The notes under the pieces are model-generated. The model had not been told where the DNA came from. It did no database searches and saw nothing but the letters and a program-made list of their open reading frames with translations. From assembly GCF_020886055.1 (NCBI RefSeq), contig NZ_AP025184.1:124001-188000 (forward strand): DNA of 64,000 bases, written 5' to 3'. The DNA is from Flavobacterium ammoniigenes. Its GTDB lineage: Bacteria > Bacteroidota > Bacteroidia > Flavobacteriales > Flavobacteriaceae. How positions within the stretch are numbered: position 1 is the stretch's first letter; every line of letters begins with the position of its first letter. The translations under genes were made by a program, and so were the position numbers. This document shows positions 21,918-32,386 of this stretch, piece by piece.

Positions 21918-24785
21918 TTATTTGCCATTAGTTAAATTAATAGAAAAAATGACTTTAGTACCAGTTTTATTTTCATTGTTCAAATTAAACCACTCTATTT
22001 TATATTTATTTTTACTAAAATAATTTAAGACTTTGATCCTGTCTTTAATATTGTTACAAGCAAAAGAGTTATTTTTAATTAAATACTCTTTATTGTTGAT
22101 TTTGTCTAAATCAACACCTATACCATCATCTTCAATTTCAATAATTAAGGTATTGATTATTTTCTTTACATTAATAATTAAATTACTTGTTTTATTTAAA
22201 TTACTATAACCGTGCTCAATGGCATTTTCTAGCAAAGGTTGTAATAACATTACTGGTATTTCGATACCTTCTAAATCTAGATTATCATCAATATTTATTG
22301 TGCATACTAAATTATTTATTTTTCGAATTTGCTCTAGTTCTAAATATGATTGTAAATAATTAATTTCATCTTTAAGTGTAACTTTCTCTTTGTTTAATAC
22401 TTCTAATGTTATACGAAGTAATCTGGAGAACTTAACAAAATAATTATTGATTTCTTTATCGTTTTTTGTAAAAATAACACTTTGCAACCCATTTAATGTG
22501 TTAAACATAAAATGAGGATTCATTTGAGACTTTAAAGCTTTAAGTTCTAAATAATTAATTTTGTTTTGTAAATAATATCTTTTATTTGCCTTGTTTTTAA
22601 AATATAAATAAAGTACAACAATAATTAAAATTATTAATGCTATTACAATAAATGAAAAAAGTGTAGTTTCCCAAAAATAAGGCTCTATGTAAAAGTTAAT
22701 TTCTTTTATTTGATCTTTATATAAGTTTTCAGAAGTTAATTTTAGGGTTAATTTATAATGGCCGGGTTTAAGGTCTTTATAAGTAAAGCTTTTATTTGAT
22801 AATTCTTCCCACTTATGTTTTATAAATGAATTGTCATTCTCTAAACGAATAAATTTTTTAAAATTTTTCTCGTTTTCAAATGTGTTAACATTAAATAAAA
22901 AATTTAGAGTATTTGTTTTTCTATTCAATTTAATTGTTTTATCAGTATATGTAGGAAATTCTAAACATTCAAAGTCTATCTCCGCTTTAGATTTAGTCTT
23001 TATATTTATCTTTTTTATTTTGGTAATTCCATATTGACTATAGATATAAATAAATTTACTATCAATATTTATATTTTTATTTCTTGAATCAAGGATGCCA
23101 TCTTTACTTGATTTTACTTTTAATAAAGCAAGCTTATTTTTTACTATCTCATAAACATGTAAAGAGTTTGTAGTTAAAACATAGATAATATTTTTTTCAA
23201 CTTTTATATCAATAATATTTTTATTATTATTAACTTTTTGGACTGTTTCTAATTTACTATTAAGAAGAAATAATCCATTAGAATTTGTACCAACTAAAAG
23301 TAAATCATTATATTTTTCAATTACATTGACATACTTTATCTCTCTTTTTGTGTGAAATTTATCATAAATTGATTTAGAAATTATAAAATCTTCATTTGAA
23401 CAGTAAAATTTGTCATTAATTTTTACAAAATCTTTAAATCTAATACTATTCTTAATTGATAGTATAACACTATCATTTATATTTAAACTTGCCCCTTTCG
23501 AATAGATTAATTCATTATCAATAATTTTTGAATTTTTATTTGCAGGGGATTTAAATTTTTTAATTAATGAGTAACTATTAATATCGTAATAATAATGTGA
23601 TTTATTTGTACACAAAATTAATTTTTCATTATTAACTATGATTTTGTATAATGCTTCATTTTTAAAAATATCTATGACAGAAAATTTATTATTAAGGTCA
23701 AAAAAACCAAACTCGTTATTATTTGTTATTAAGAAAAACTTATCCTTATATTTAATCCCATATTTTATGGATGAAAATTTGTTTTTGAAAATAAATTCGC
23801 TGTTATATGATGAGATTTGATCATAATTATTTGGCACAAAAATTAATTGATTATCATTGGTAATAACCCATATATTTTTTGATTTATCTATAAATGTGAA
23901 ATATATTTTATCATTATCTATTGGTAAACTTGAATATAATTTTGTTAGTTTATAATTGTATACATTATCTTTTAAAACAATAATTTTATTTTTAGAATCA
24001 TACATATATGTATAATTATTTTCAAAATCCCTACTCAGAATTTTAATTTTTTTAACTTCCTTTGTTTTAAGAAATTTATTCCATTTACCATCTTTTAAAA
24101 ATATAATATCATTACTAATTATTCTGTTTAAAGAATGATATTTCATTAAACTGTAATCCTTAACAAAAGTAGGTACTGTTGAAGACAGATTGGGATAAAA
24201 AACGTAACCCTTAGGTACATTTATTCTCCTATTCTTATAAATTACAAAAAAATTCAATTTCTTTGCATACCTATATACTTCTAGACCATTATCATTATAG
24301 GTCATTATCCTTACTCTATTTAAATTGAGTGGTAAGCTTTCTAATTTATTATTTTTTGTTATGTATTTTATATTTACAAAATATGGATTTTTAAAAAAAA
24401 TGGTGTCCTTGTTTTCATATAAGTACTCTAGAGTATTATACTTTTCGCTATTCTTTACCTTTACAACTTTATCTTTATAAATATAATATAAACCAAAATA
24501 GTATCCAGTTAACCAAATTCTGTTCCTTGAGTCAATTTTTATTTTAAAAATATCATTTGATGGTAATCCATTTTTAACGGTAAATTTTTTAAAACTATTT
24601 CCATTGTACTTAAAAATACCATTATCAGTAGACATCCAAAAATAATTATTTAAATCTTCTTCAATGTTGTAAATAATTTCAGAATTTAAATCTCCATTTT
24701 GATTAAAGTATCTTATTGTTTCATATTTTTGACCGTAAATCATAAAATTTAAACTAGCAAAAAAAACTAAAAAAAAATATTTCAT
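21918..24785 (-). CDS. Sensor histidine kinase with two-component-regulator propeller (LytS/His_kinase type)
   Basis: A 955-aa membrane sensor. A signal peptide (1-18) leads into a large extracytoplasmic region of beta-propeller repeats (for example YFWMSTDNGIFKYNG and NRIWLTGYYFGLYY). A Y_Y_Y-like domain (about 640-715) and one membrane helix (about 723-745, FSFIVIALIILIIVVLYLYF) follow. The cytoplasmic kinase has the phospho-acceptor region KSQMNPHFMFNTLNGLQ and an ATPase motif ending EDDGIGVD. It reads divergently from the LytTR regulator 16 bp away, so the pair probably forms one two-component system. The ligand is unknown. Confidence 0.9.
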   Translation of the reverse strand: MKYFFLVFFASLNFMIYGQKYETIRYFNQNGDLNSEIIYNIEEDLNNYFWMSTDNGIFKYNGNSFKKFTVKNGLPSNDIFKIKIDSRNRIWLTGYYFGLYYIYKDKVVKVKNSEKYNTLEYLYENKDTIFFKNPYFVNIKYITKNNKLESLPLNLNRVRIMTYNDNGLEVYRYAKKLNFFVIYKNRRINVPKGYVFYPNLSSTVPTFVKDYSLMKYHSLNRIISNDIIFLKDGKWNKFLKTKEVKKIKILSRDFENNYTYMYDSKNKIIVLKDNVYNYKLTKLYSSLPIDNDKIYFTFIDKSKNIWVITNDNQLIFVPNNYDQISSYNSEFIFKNKFSSIKYGIKYKDKFFLITNNNEFGFFDLNNKFSVIDIFKNEALYKIIVNNEKLILCTNKSHYYYDINSYSLIKKFKSPANKNSKIIDNELIYSKGASLNINDSVILSIKNSIRFKDFVKINDKFYCSNEDFIISKSIYDKFHTKREIKYVNVIEKYNDLLLVGTNSNGLFLLNSKLETVQKVNNNKNIIDIKVEKNIIYVLTTNSLHVYEIVKNKLALLKVKSSKDGILDSRNKNINIDSKFIYIYSQYGITKIKKINIKTKSKAEIDFECLEFPTYTDKTIKLNRKTNTLNFLFNVNTFENEKNFKKFIRLENDNSFIKHKWEELSNKSFTYKDLKPGHYKLTLKLTSENLYKDQIKEINFYIEPYFWETTLFSFIVIALIILIIVVLYLYFKNKANKRYYLQNKINYLELKALKSQMNPHFMFNTLNGLQSVIFTKNDKEINNYFVKFSRLLRITLEVLNKEKVTLKDEINYLQSYLELEQIRKINNLVCTINIDDNLDLEGIEIPVMLLQPLLENAIEHGYSNLNKTSNLIINVKKIINTLIIEIEDDGIGVDLDKINNKEYLIKNNSFACNNIKDRIKVLNYFSKNKYKIEWFNLNNENKTGTKVIFSINLTNGK

Positions 24786-24801
24786 AAATAAAATTTATAA
24801 C

Positions 24802-25569
24802 ATGGATAAATATAAGGCATATGTAGTAGATGATGAATTAGAAAATATAGAGCTATTAAAGTTTTTTTTAAATAAATATTGCCTAAATATAGAAATTATT
24901 GGTGAATCTGATACATTTGAAAGTTGTATCACCTTTTTAAATGATACAAAACCAGATATTATATTTTTAGACATTAAATTAAATGACAAAAATGCATTTG
25001 ATATTTTAGATCTAATTGATGCCTCAGAATCTGAAATTATTTTTGTTACTGCCTATCAAGAATTTGCGCCGAAGGCTTTTAAATATAATGCAATTGAATA
25101 TGTTTTAAAACCAATTGCAATTGAAGATTTAATTTTATCCGTTAACAAAGCAATTGTAAGAATAGAAGAAAAAAAATTATTTAAAAATCAAATTTTAAAT
25201 AATCTTCATTCCTTAAAAGAAAGACCCTCTAGTATAATAACAATTTCTTCTCTTGATAAAATTGATATTATAAAAAAAACCGATATATTATATTGTAAAT
25301 CTGACGGAAGATACACTACTTTTTATTTATTGAACAAAATAGAAATTTTAGCCTGTAAAAATTTAGGTGAATATGAAATAGTCCTAAGCGATGATATGTT
25401 TTTTAGAATTCATAATTCTTATATAATAAATGTTTCGCATATTAAAAACATAAATAAAAAAGCAGGATACTATTGCGAAATGATTAATGGGGATTTGTTG
25501 CCAATTGCAAAAAGAAGGTATCAATCCTTTATAAATTTTTTAAATATTTTAAAAATTAATTTAAATTAA
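24802..25569 (+). CDS. LytTR-family response regulator
   Basis: 255 aa. The receiver domain has acidic residues D10, D11 and E12, phospho-acceptor D57 in IIFLDIKL and the conserved T/K region (FVTAYQ, YVLKP). A LytTR DNA-binding domain follows (about residues 145-250; DILYCKSDGRYTTFYL, FFRIHNSYIINVSHI). It is the natural partner of the divergent sensor kinase. The next + strand gene is the giant adhesin at 26034, which makes that surface locus a plausible target, though no LytTR repeat was identified. Confidence 0.92.
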   Translation: MDKYKAYVVDDELENIELLKFFLNKYCLNIEIIGESDTFESCITFLNDTKPDIIFLDIKLNDKNAFDILDLIDASESEIIFVTAYQEFAPKAFKYNAIEYVLKPIAIEDLILSVNKAIVRIEEKKLFKNQILNNLHSLKERPSSIITISSLDKIDIIKKTDILYCKSDGRYTTFYLLNKIEILACKNLGEYEIVLSDDMFFRIHNSYIINVSHIKNINKKAGYYCEMINGDLLPIAKRRYQSFINFLNILKINLN

Positions 25570-26033
25570 CGCTTTGATTACTTATTAAAAACGCCAATTC
25601 GCCTATTCTTAATAATATTTAACAAAAATTGTATTCAGATTCGTTTTTAATTAAATCTTACTTATTCTCTATACAATTTTCTTCCCTCCCCAGACGTATC
25701 GAGACTTGATAAAATTACTCAAACTACTTCGCCTATTCGCCTTCAGCTCGAGTGACGTAAAATTGTCATTAAAAACTAGTTAACCCAACGGGTTAAAATA
25801 TTTATTTAAAGGTGTTTGAGTAAGGTTTAAAATTTGAAGTCGTGTTTTAAAACAATCAAATTCTTTGCCAAGTGGCAAACCTCTTTTAGTAACTATGGCA
25901 AGATAAATTTCTGGAAACTTAAGTACCGTTTATTACTTAATTGAACTCAATTATTACAAAACGCATTATTTTGAAATTAAATGTGTTTAATTTGCAAATT
26001 AAAATAAATTTGCCTTAATCCTACTATATATTT
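25570..26033 (+). promoter_or_regulatory. Intergenic region before the adhesin operon, with candidate promoter box
   Basis: No gene is seen in these 464 bp. TAAATTTG at 26005-26012 fits the Bacteroidota -7 consensus 21 bp before the adhesin start. Upstream TTTG elements occur (25970, 25991) but not at the ideal distance. A GC-richer patch around 25690-25750 stands out from the AT-rich background; I cannot assign it. Confidence 0.35.
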
Positions 26034-29000
26034 ATGTTCATATCTCCTAATTATAAATTTAGAAAAATTAATTTTATATTACTTTTAACTTTTCTTTTTT
26101 ATTCTCAACTGTCTATTGCACAATGTACTCTGTTAACTCCATTAGGAAGTTCTTTTAGACCAAATTGCTCAGGAGATAGTGATGGTATAATTAGAATAAC
26201 TAATATTGGTAGTCTTCCTGCAGACAATACTACTCAATATTTTGTGAGGCGATTAACACTAGACGGTAGTGCTGTAGACCCTAGTAATCCTAACCCTATA
26301 GCAGTTCCTATAGGTCAAACTACTATTGACATTACAGGTTTTGCTGCTGGAAGTTATCGTTTTGATGTTATTAAAGAAGGATGTTTAAATTCATCTTCTA
26401 ATGATGTCACTGTAACCGTTCAAAATCCTGCAACTGCTGGAGCAGGTTTTTCATCTGCTATTAATAATGTTTTATGTGATAATTCAATTAGTTATGTATT
26501 TTCAATTCAAGTACCAATTGTAACTACCACTTATACATGGACACTTAGAAATAGTGCTAATCAAATCCTGACGGCTACAACTCCGACTACACAAACATTA
26601 GGAGGGGGAGGTATAGCTTATATTGATTCCCCTATTATTAATATTCCTATTTCTTTCTTTAACAACACCTCCTCCGTTAATTTGATTCTTTCTGATCCTT
26701 GTAGGACATGGTTAAACATAAATATTGCAAATCCTACAACTACTGCTTTTAAAATGAATAAATCAACCAATGTTGCTAGTGGTATTGATGATTATAGGAT
26801 TAATCGAATAACTTCAGGTTGTAATAGAGGGTATCAAATAAGAAGAGATAGATGGTTAATGACCAATCCTATTACAGTACAAGTTAGAGAGACTGGCAAT
26901 CCAACGGCTATTCCTAATGATTTTCTTGGAAATCCAATAAACGATAGAACTTATAACGTTTTACTTAAAACTAATGCAGTTACAAATAGTGTAGATAGAT
27001 TAGCTACTACTACTACTTTACTACCGGCTATTGATACTGGAATAACAGGTTTAAAATATGGTACAAGCTATACCATAACCTATACTGATGCTTGCAGCCC
27101 CAGCAGAGTATTTACTGAAACTGTAATAGAAAATGAAACTTCACGGGTATTAACTTTCAGTTGTGATGCACCAAATAATGGGGCTGATATCTTCATGGAT
27201 GATCTTCTTGGTTTGACTATAACTGGAACAGGTAATGATTTAACTTTTTTGAACAATCCCAAGTTAACCATATTAAGTGGTCCAGCAACATTTACAACGC
27301 AATCGGGTAAACATCCTGCACAAACCTATGCTATTAGTTACCCTTACGAACCTTTTGTCTCTTGGCCAACAAGTCAGGGTATTGCTAGGATAACTCTCCC
27401 GCCAGGAGAATATAGAATACGTATTACAGACAATTGTGGTTTTACTCAAGAAAATACTATATCTATTCTACAAACTTGTCCTACTCTTAGTGTAGGTTTA
27501 AGTCATACCGTAAATTATTGCGCGGCCACTATACCTAATACTGCAAATGTTGTCGTTAATTTGACTGCAAATATGCTTAGTCGTATTAGATATAAGTTAT
27601 ATAACTCAGCTAATACGGTAGTGGCTGGAACTGGTTCTGATAGTGGTAATTTTTTATTAAATCAACCTCAACAGCTAACTTTTAACAATTTAGCACCTGG
27701 AACTTATACTTTTCGATATGGATTAGCAAATGGTTTTACTCTACCTTTTATTAGTAGCTCTGGTATTTCTTTAAATAGATATACTGATGGTTTTATTTAT
27801 GAATATGATATTGTTGTAGCGCCCACTAATTTTTCAGTTAGCACAGTTGTAGCGTGTGCAAACTCTGCTGTTGTAAATGTAACTGGAGGTAGTACTCCCT
27901 ATCAATATAGCTTATTAGACGCTAGTGGTACTACTATTGTGCAACCACAACAACCAGCCAATACTTTTACAGGTTTATTAGTCGGAACTACATATACAGC
28001 TAAAGTTAGAGATGGTTGTGGTTTAGAAGCTTCTAGAGTTTTCACTGTAACACAACCTGCAGCGCCAACAATTGGTACTGTAACACAGGTTGCATGTCCT
28101 ACACCTGTAACTAGTTCCATTCAATTAACAGGCTTACCAGTAGATGTTACAGCACCAATTAATAACTATACAATAACTACCTCACCAGGTGGGGCAACTT
28201 TTTCGGCAAATACAGCAACTTATTCAGTAACAGGATTACCAGCAGGAAGCTACACATTTACAGCCACGGTAGATGGTTGTGCCTCAAATGCATCAAGTGC
28301 TGCAGTTATAAATGCATTACCAGTTTGCCCAACAGCAGTAAATGATGTGAGAGGTTATGTTGTGGGTTCACCAGCAACAGTAAGTGTTTTATCAAACGAT
28401 ACTAGTGATTCTGCATTAAATCCAGCTTCAGTAAGTATTGTAGGAGGTACAGATGCTAATTCAGATGGATTCAATGATACAATAGTGGTTTCAGGTCAAG
28501 GAACTTGGAATGTAAATACAGCAACAGGACAAATAACATTTACGCCATTAGTTAGTTTTACAGGTTCGCCAACATCAATTTCTTATACAGTCCGTGATGT
28601 AGATGGAGATTTATCAAATGTAGCTACAATATCCTTAACAACTATTGGCACTACTCATACTACTTTATGTAGTGTAGATGCTATAACATATACCGTTAAA
28701 GTGAGAGTAAATATTGGTATAGCACCATATACCGCCTCAGGTAGCGGAGCTCCTGGCACATGGATTGGTAATGAATGGACTTCAGGCCCTATCCAAAATG
28801 GCACACCTTATAGTGTTACAATAACAGATAGTAATTTACCCATTAATAACGTTGCCGTAATTTCAGATGTTTCACCATACTGTTGTGCTTTTGACATAGC
28901 TTGTCCTACATTTCCAGTTACTACTGTTCAGTGTTATGCAGATATCCCAACTGCTACTTCATTAACTGAAGCCGAATTTGAAGTGCTAGGAAATGGAAAT

Positions 29001-32000
29001 GGTAGAATTGGTAATTTTCCATGTGGTGTAATTGAAATTTCTGCTTTCAATAGTGCTGATTCAGGTACATGTATTCAAACAGTAACCCGTACTTATAGAA
29101 TTACTGAATATGACGATACAAATGATAATAACATTAGAGATATTGGAGAAAATACAGTTTTAAACACTATAGATTGTACACAAACTATATCTGTACAAGA
29201 CACCACAGCTCCTGCTTTTGTAGAAGCTTTACCAGCTAATGTAACAGTAGAGTGTACTGCAATTCCAACAGCACCTGTGTTGACCGCTACAGATAATTGT
29301 GGAGCGGCTACTGTATCTTACAACCAAGTAAGAGCAAATGGTACCTGTCCAAACAGCTATACCTTAACCAGAACATGGACTGCCACCGATGATTGCGGGT
29401 TGACTACTGTACATACACAAACTATAACCGTACAAGACACCACAGCTCCAACTTTTGTACAAGCTTTACCGGCTAATGTAACAGTAGAGTGTAGTGCAAT
29501 TCCAACGACACCTGTGTTGACCGCTACAGATAATTGTGGTACAGCTACTGTGTCTTACAATGAACTAAGAACAAATGGTTCCTGTTCAAACAGCTATACA
29601 TTAACCAGAATATGGACTGCCACTGATGCTTGCGGGTTGACTACTGTACATACACAAACTATAACCGTACAAGACACCACAGCTCCAACTTTTGTTGAAG
29701 CTTTACCAGCCAATGTAACAGTAGAGTGTAGTGCAATTCCAACGGCACCAGTGTTGACGGCTACCGATAATTGTGGTACAGCTACTGTGTCTTTCAATGA
29801 AACAACAACTGCTTTACCAAGTACATGTTCAAATTATACTCTTACAAGAACTTGGGTAGCTACAGACTTATGTGGATTAACAACGACTCACGTACAAACT
29901 TTAATCGTACAAGACACCACAGCTCCTACTTTTGTAGAAGCTTTACCAGCCAATGTAACAGTAGAGTGTAGTGCAATTCCAACGGCACCTGTGTTGACGG
30001 CTACCGATAATTGTGGAACAGCTACTGTATCTTACAATGAAACAACAACTGCTTTACCAAGTACATGTTCAAATTATACTCTTACAAGAACTTGGGTAGC
30101 TACAGACTTATGTGGATTAACAACGACTCACGTACAAACTTTAATCGTACAAGACACCACACCTCCTAGTTTTGTTGAAACTTTACCGGCTAATGTAATA
30201 GTAGAGTGTAGTGCAATTCCAACGGCACCTGTGTTGACCGCTACAGATAATTGTGGAACAGCTACTGTGTCTTACAATGAACTAAGAACAAATGGTTCCT
30301 GTTCAAACAACTATACTTTAACCAGAACATGGACTGCCACTGATATTTGTGGGTTGACTACCGTACATACACAAACTATAACCGTACAAGACACCACAGC
30401 TCCTACTTTTGTTGAAGCTTTACCGGCTAATGTAACAGTAGAGTGTACTGCAATCCCAACGGCACCTGTGTTGACCGCTACAGATAATTGTGGAACAGCT
30501 ACTGTATCTTTCAATGAACTAAGAACAAATGGTTCCTGTTCAAACAACTATACATTAACCAGAACATGGACTGCTACTGATATTTGTGGAGTAACTAATG
30601 TTCATATACAAACAATAACAGTACAAGACACCACACCTCCTACTTTTGTAGAAGCTTTACCAGCTAATGTAACAGTAGAGTGTAATGCAATTCCAACGGC
30701 AGCAGTTTTAACTGCTATTGACAATTGTGGAACAGCAACTGTAGCGTACAATGAAGTAAGAACGAATGGTACATGTATAAATAATTATATTCTAACAAGA
30801 ACATGGACTGCTGTTGATATTTGTGGAGTAACTAATGTACATACACAAACCATTACAGTTCAAGATACTACTCCTCCAGTTTTTGTAGAAGCCTTGCCAG
30901 CTAATATAACTGTAGAGTGTAATGCAGTACCGACAGCAGTAGTATTAACTGCTACTGATAACTGTGGAGTTGCTAATGTAACATACAGTCAAGTTAGAAC
31001 ACGTGGAAGATGTCCAAACAGCTTTTCATTAGCAAGAACTTGGACTGCAACAGATTCTTGTGGCTTAACAACAGTACATATACAAACTATAACGGTTGAA
31101 GATTCAACAGCACCTACTTTTGTAGAAGCTTTGCCAACAAATGTAACTGTAGAGTGTAATGCAATTCCAACAGCAGCAGTATTAACTGCTACTGACAATT
31201 GTGGTACAGCTGTTGTAACTTTCAATCAAGTAAGAACTAACGGTTCATGTCCTAACAATTATATTTTAACAAGAACTTGGACCGCTGCTGATGCTTGTGG
31301 TTTAATTACAGTACATACACAAACCATTACAGTTCAGGACAACACACCTCCAGTATTTGTAGAATCCTTACCAGCTAGAATAACGATAGACTGTAATGAA
31401 TTACTTGTAGGAGCAGCTGCATTACTAACTGCTACAGATAATTGTGGTTTGGCTGCTGTAGTCTATACCGATATTATAACTTCAGGAAATTGCGCTAATA
31501 ACTACACATTATTAAGAACATGGACAGCTACAGATGCATGCGGTTTAACAGCAATACAAACGCAAACCATTACAGTTCAAGATAACACACCTCCTAACTT
31601 TGTAGAGCCTTTACCAACAAATGTAACGGTTGATTGTAATGCAGTACCTACAGCAGCAGTTTTAACTGCGAAAGACAATTGCGGTACAGCCACTGTAACT
31701 TATAACGAAATTAGAACCGATGGAACCTGCATAAACAGTTATATTTTAAATAGAACATGGACAGCTACAGATGCTTGTGGTTTAACAAGGGTACATACAC
31801 AAACTATATCAGTTCAAGATACAATAGCTCCAATTTTTGTAGAAGCTTTACCTTCCGATATCACAATTGAGTGTAATTCAGTTCCCACCGCAGTTGTTTT
31901 AACCGCTACGGATAATTGCGGTACAGCAACAGTTACATATAATGAAGTAACAACTCCTGATAGCTGTTCAAATAATTATACATTAATTAGAACCTGGACT

Positions 32001-32378
32001 GCTACTGACCAATGCGGTAATTCAACGACACACTCACAACGTGTTAACTTTGCTTGTCATGTAAAGATTTGGAATGCAGTTTCACCTAATGGTGATGGTA
32101 AAAACGACATTTTTTTTCTAGAAGGAATTGATTGTTATCCAAATAATACAGTTGAAATTTTTAATAGATGGGGAGTAAGAGTTTTTGAAGCGACAGGTTA
32201 TGATAATATTTCTAAAGTTTTCACTGGCTACTCTGATGGAAGAAGTACAGTTTCAAGAAATGAATTATTACCAACTGGTGTTTATTTCTATATATTAAAA
32301 TATGAGTATAGTAATGATAAACAAACAGGAATTCAAAACATTGAAAAGTCTGGTAATTTATATATCCTTAACAAATAG
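26034..32378 (+). CDS. Giant repeat adhesin with type IX secretion C-terminal sorting domain
   Basis: 2,114 aa. The signal peptide (about 1-29) ends SIAQ. SprB/PKD-like beta modules fill about 30-760. An Ig/cadherin-like module with NDVRGYVVGSPATVSVLS starts near 768. Then come twelve tandem HYR-like repeats of 79-80 aa (about 1053-2005), each with VQDTTxPxFVE, TATDNCG and RTWTATDxCG and four conserved Cys. The C-terminus (VSPNGDGKNDIF, then EIFNRWG and LPTGVYFYIL) is the gliding-type B sorting signal (TIGR04131 type) of the type IX secretion system. It heads a three-gene locus with PorP/SprF and OmpA genes, a standard context for SprB-like surface proteins. Confidence 0.92.
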   Translation: MFISPNYKFRKINFILLLTFLFYSQLSIAQCTLLTPLGSSFRPNCSGDSDGIIRITNIGSLPADNTTQYFVRRLTLDGSAVDPSNPNPIAVPIGQTTIDITGFAAGSYRFDVIKEGCLNSSSNDVTVTVQNPATAGAGFSSAINNVLCDNSISYVFSIQVPIVTTTYTWTLRNSANQILTATTPTTQTLGGGGIAYIDSPIINIPISFFNNTSSVNLILSDPCRTWLNINIANPTTTAFKMNKSTNVASGIDDYRINRITSGCNRGYQIRRDRWLMTNPITVQVRETGNPTAIPNDFLGNPINDRTYNVLLKTNAVTNSVDRLATTTTLLPAIDTGITGLKYGTSYTITYTDACSPSRVFTETVIENETSRVLTFSCDAPNNGADIFMDDLLGLTITGTGNDLTFLNNPKLTILSGPATFTTQSGKHPAQTYAISYPYEPFVSWPTSQGIARITLPPGEYRIRITDNCGFTQENTISILQTCPTLSVGLSHTVNYCAATIPNTANVVVNLTANMLSRIRYKLYNSANTVVAGTGSDSGNFLLNQPQQLTFNNLAPGTYTFRYGLANGFTLPFISSSGISLNRYTDGFIYEYDIVVAPTNFSVSTVVACANSAVVNVTGGSTPYQYSLLDASGTTIVQPQQPANTFTGLLVGTTYTAKVRDGCGLEASRVFTVTQPAAPTIGTVTQVACPTPVTSSIQLTGLPVDVTAPINNYTITTSPGGATFSANTATYSVTGLPAGSYTFTATVDGCASNASSAAVINALPVCPTAVNDVRGYVVGSPATVSVLSNDTSDSALNPASVSIVGGTDANSDGFNDTIVVSGQGTWNVNTATGQITFTPLVSFTGSPTSISYTVRDVDGDLSNVATISLTTIGTTHTTLCSVDAITYTVKVRVNIGIAPYTASGSGAPGTWIGNEWTSGPIQNGTPYSVTITDSNLPINNVAVISDVSPYCCAFDIACPTFPVTTVQCYADIPTATSLTEAEFEVLGNGNGRIGNFPCGVIEISAFNSADSGTCIQTVTRTYRITEYDDTNDNNIRDIGENTVLNTIDCTQTISVQDTTAPAFVEALPANVTVECTAIPTAPVLTATDNCGAATVSYNQVRANGTCPNSYTLTRTWTATDDCGLTTVHTQTITVQDTTAPTFVQALPANVTVECSAIPTTPVLTATDNCGTATVSYNELRTNGSCSNSYTLTRIWTATDACGLTTVHTQTITVQDTTAPTFVEALPANVTVECSAIPTAPVLTATDNCGTATVSFNETTTALPSTCSNYTLTRTWVATDLCGLTTTHVQTLIVQDTTAPTFVEALPANVTVECSAIPTAPVLTATDNCGTATVSYNETTTALPSTCSNYTLTRTWVATDLCGLTTTHVQTLIVQDTTPPSFVETLPANVIVECSAIPTAPVLTATDNCGTATVSYNELRTNGSCSNNYTLTRTWTATDICGLTTVHTQTITVQDTTAPTFVEALPANVTVECTAIPTAPVLTATDNCGTATVSFNELRTNGSCSNNYTLTRTWTATDICGVTNVHIQTITVQDTTPPTFVEALPANVTVECNAIPTAAVLTAIDNCGTATVAYNEVRTNGTCINNYILTRTWTAVDICGVTNVHTQTITVQDTTPPVFVEALPANITVECNAVPTAVVLTATDNCGVANVTYSQVRTRGRCPNSFSLARTWTATDSCGLTTVHIQTITVEDSTAPTFVEALPTNVTVECNAIPTAAVLTATDNCGTAVVTFNQVRTNGSCPNNYILTRTWTAADACGLITVHTQTITVQDNTPPVFVESLPARITIDCNELLVGAAALLTATDNCGLAAVVYTDIITSGNCANNYTLLRTWTATDACGLTAIQTQTITVQDNTPPNFVEPLPTNVTVDCNAVPTAAVLTAKDNCGTATVTYNEIRTDGTCINSYILNRTWTATDACGLTRVHTQTISVQDTIAPIFVEALPSDITIECNSVPTAVVLTATDNCGTATVTYNEVTTPDSCSNNYTLIRTWTATDQCGNSTTHSQRVNFACHVKIWNAVSPNGDGKNDIFFLEGIDCYPNNTVEIFNRWGVRVFEATGYDNISKVFTGYSDGRSTVSRNELLPTGVYFYILKYEYSNDKQTGIQNIEKSGNLYILNK
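29192..32047 (+). repeat. Twelve in-frame 237-243-bp repeats within the adhesin gene
   Basis: The unit length is 79 codons (80 in copies 3 and 4, 81 in copy 10). Copies 3 and 4 (about 29671-30150) are almost identical at DNA level and share an 80-codon variant that contains TTTALPSTCSNYT. Copies 7-12 are more divergent. The pattern indicates recent duplication in the front half of the array. Confidence 0.85.
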
Positions 32379-32386
32379 GTTGAATA

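Noticed and set aside
29594..31225. Antisense ORFs inside the adhesin repeats (29594-29797, 30311-30547, 30989-31225)
   Set aside because: They recur in step with the repeat unit and are only shadows of the coding strand.
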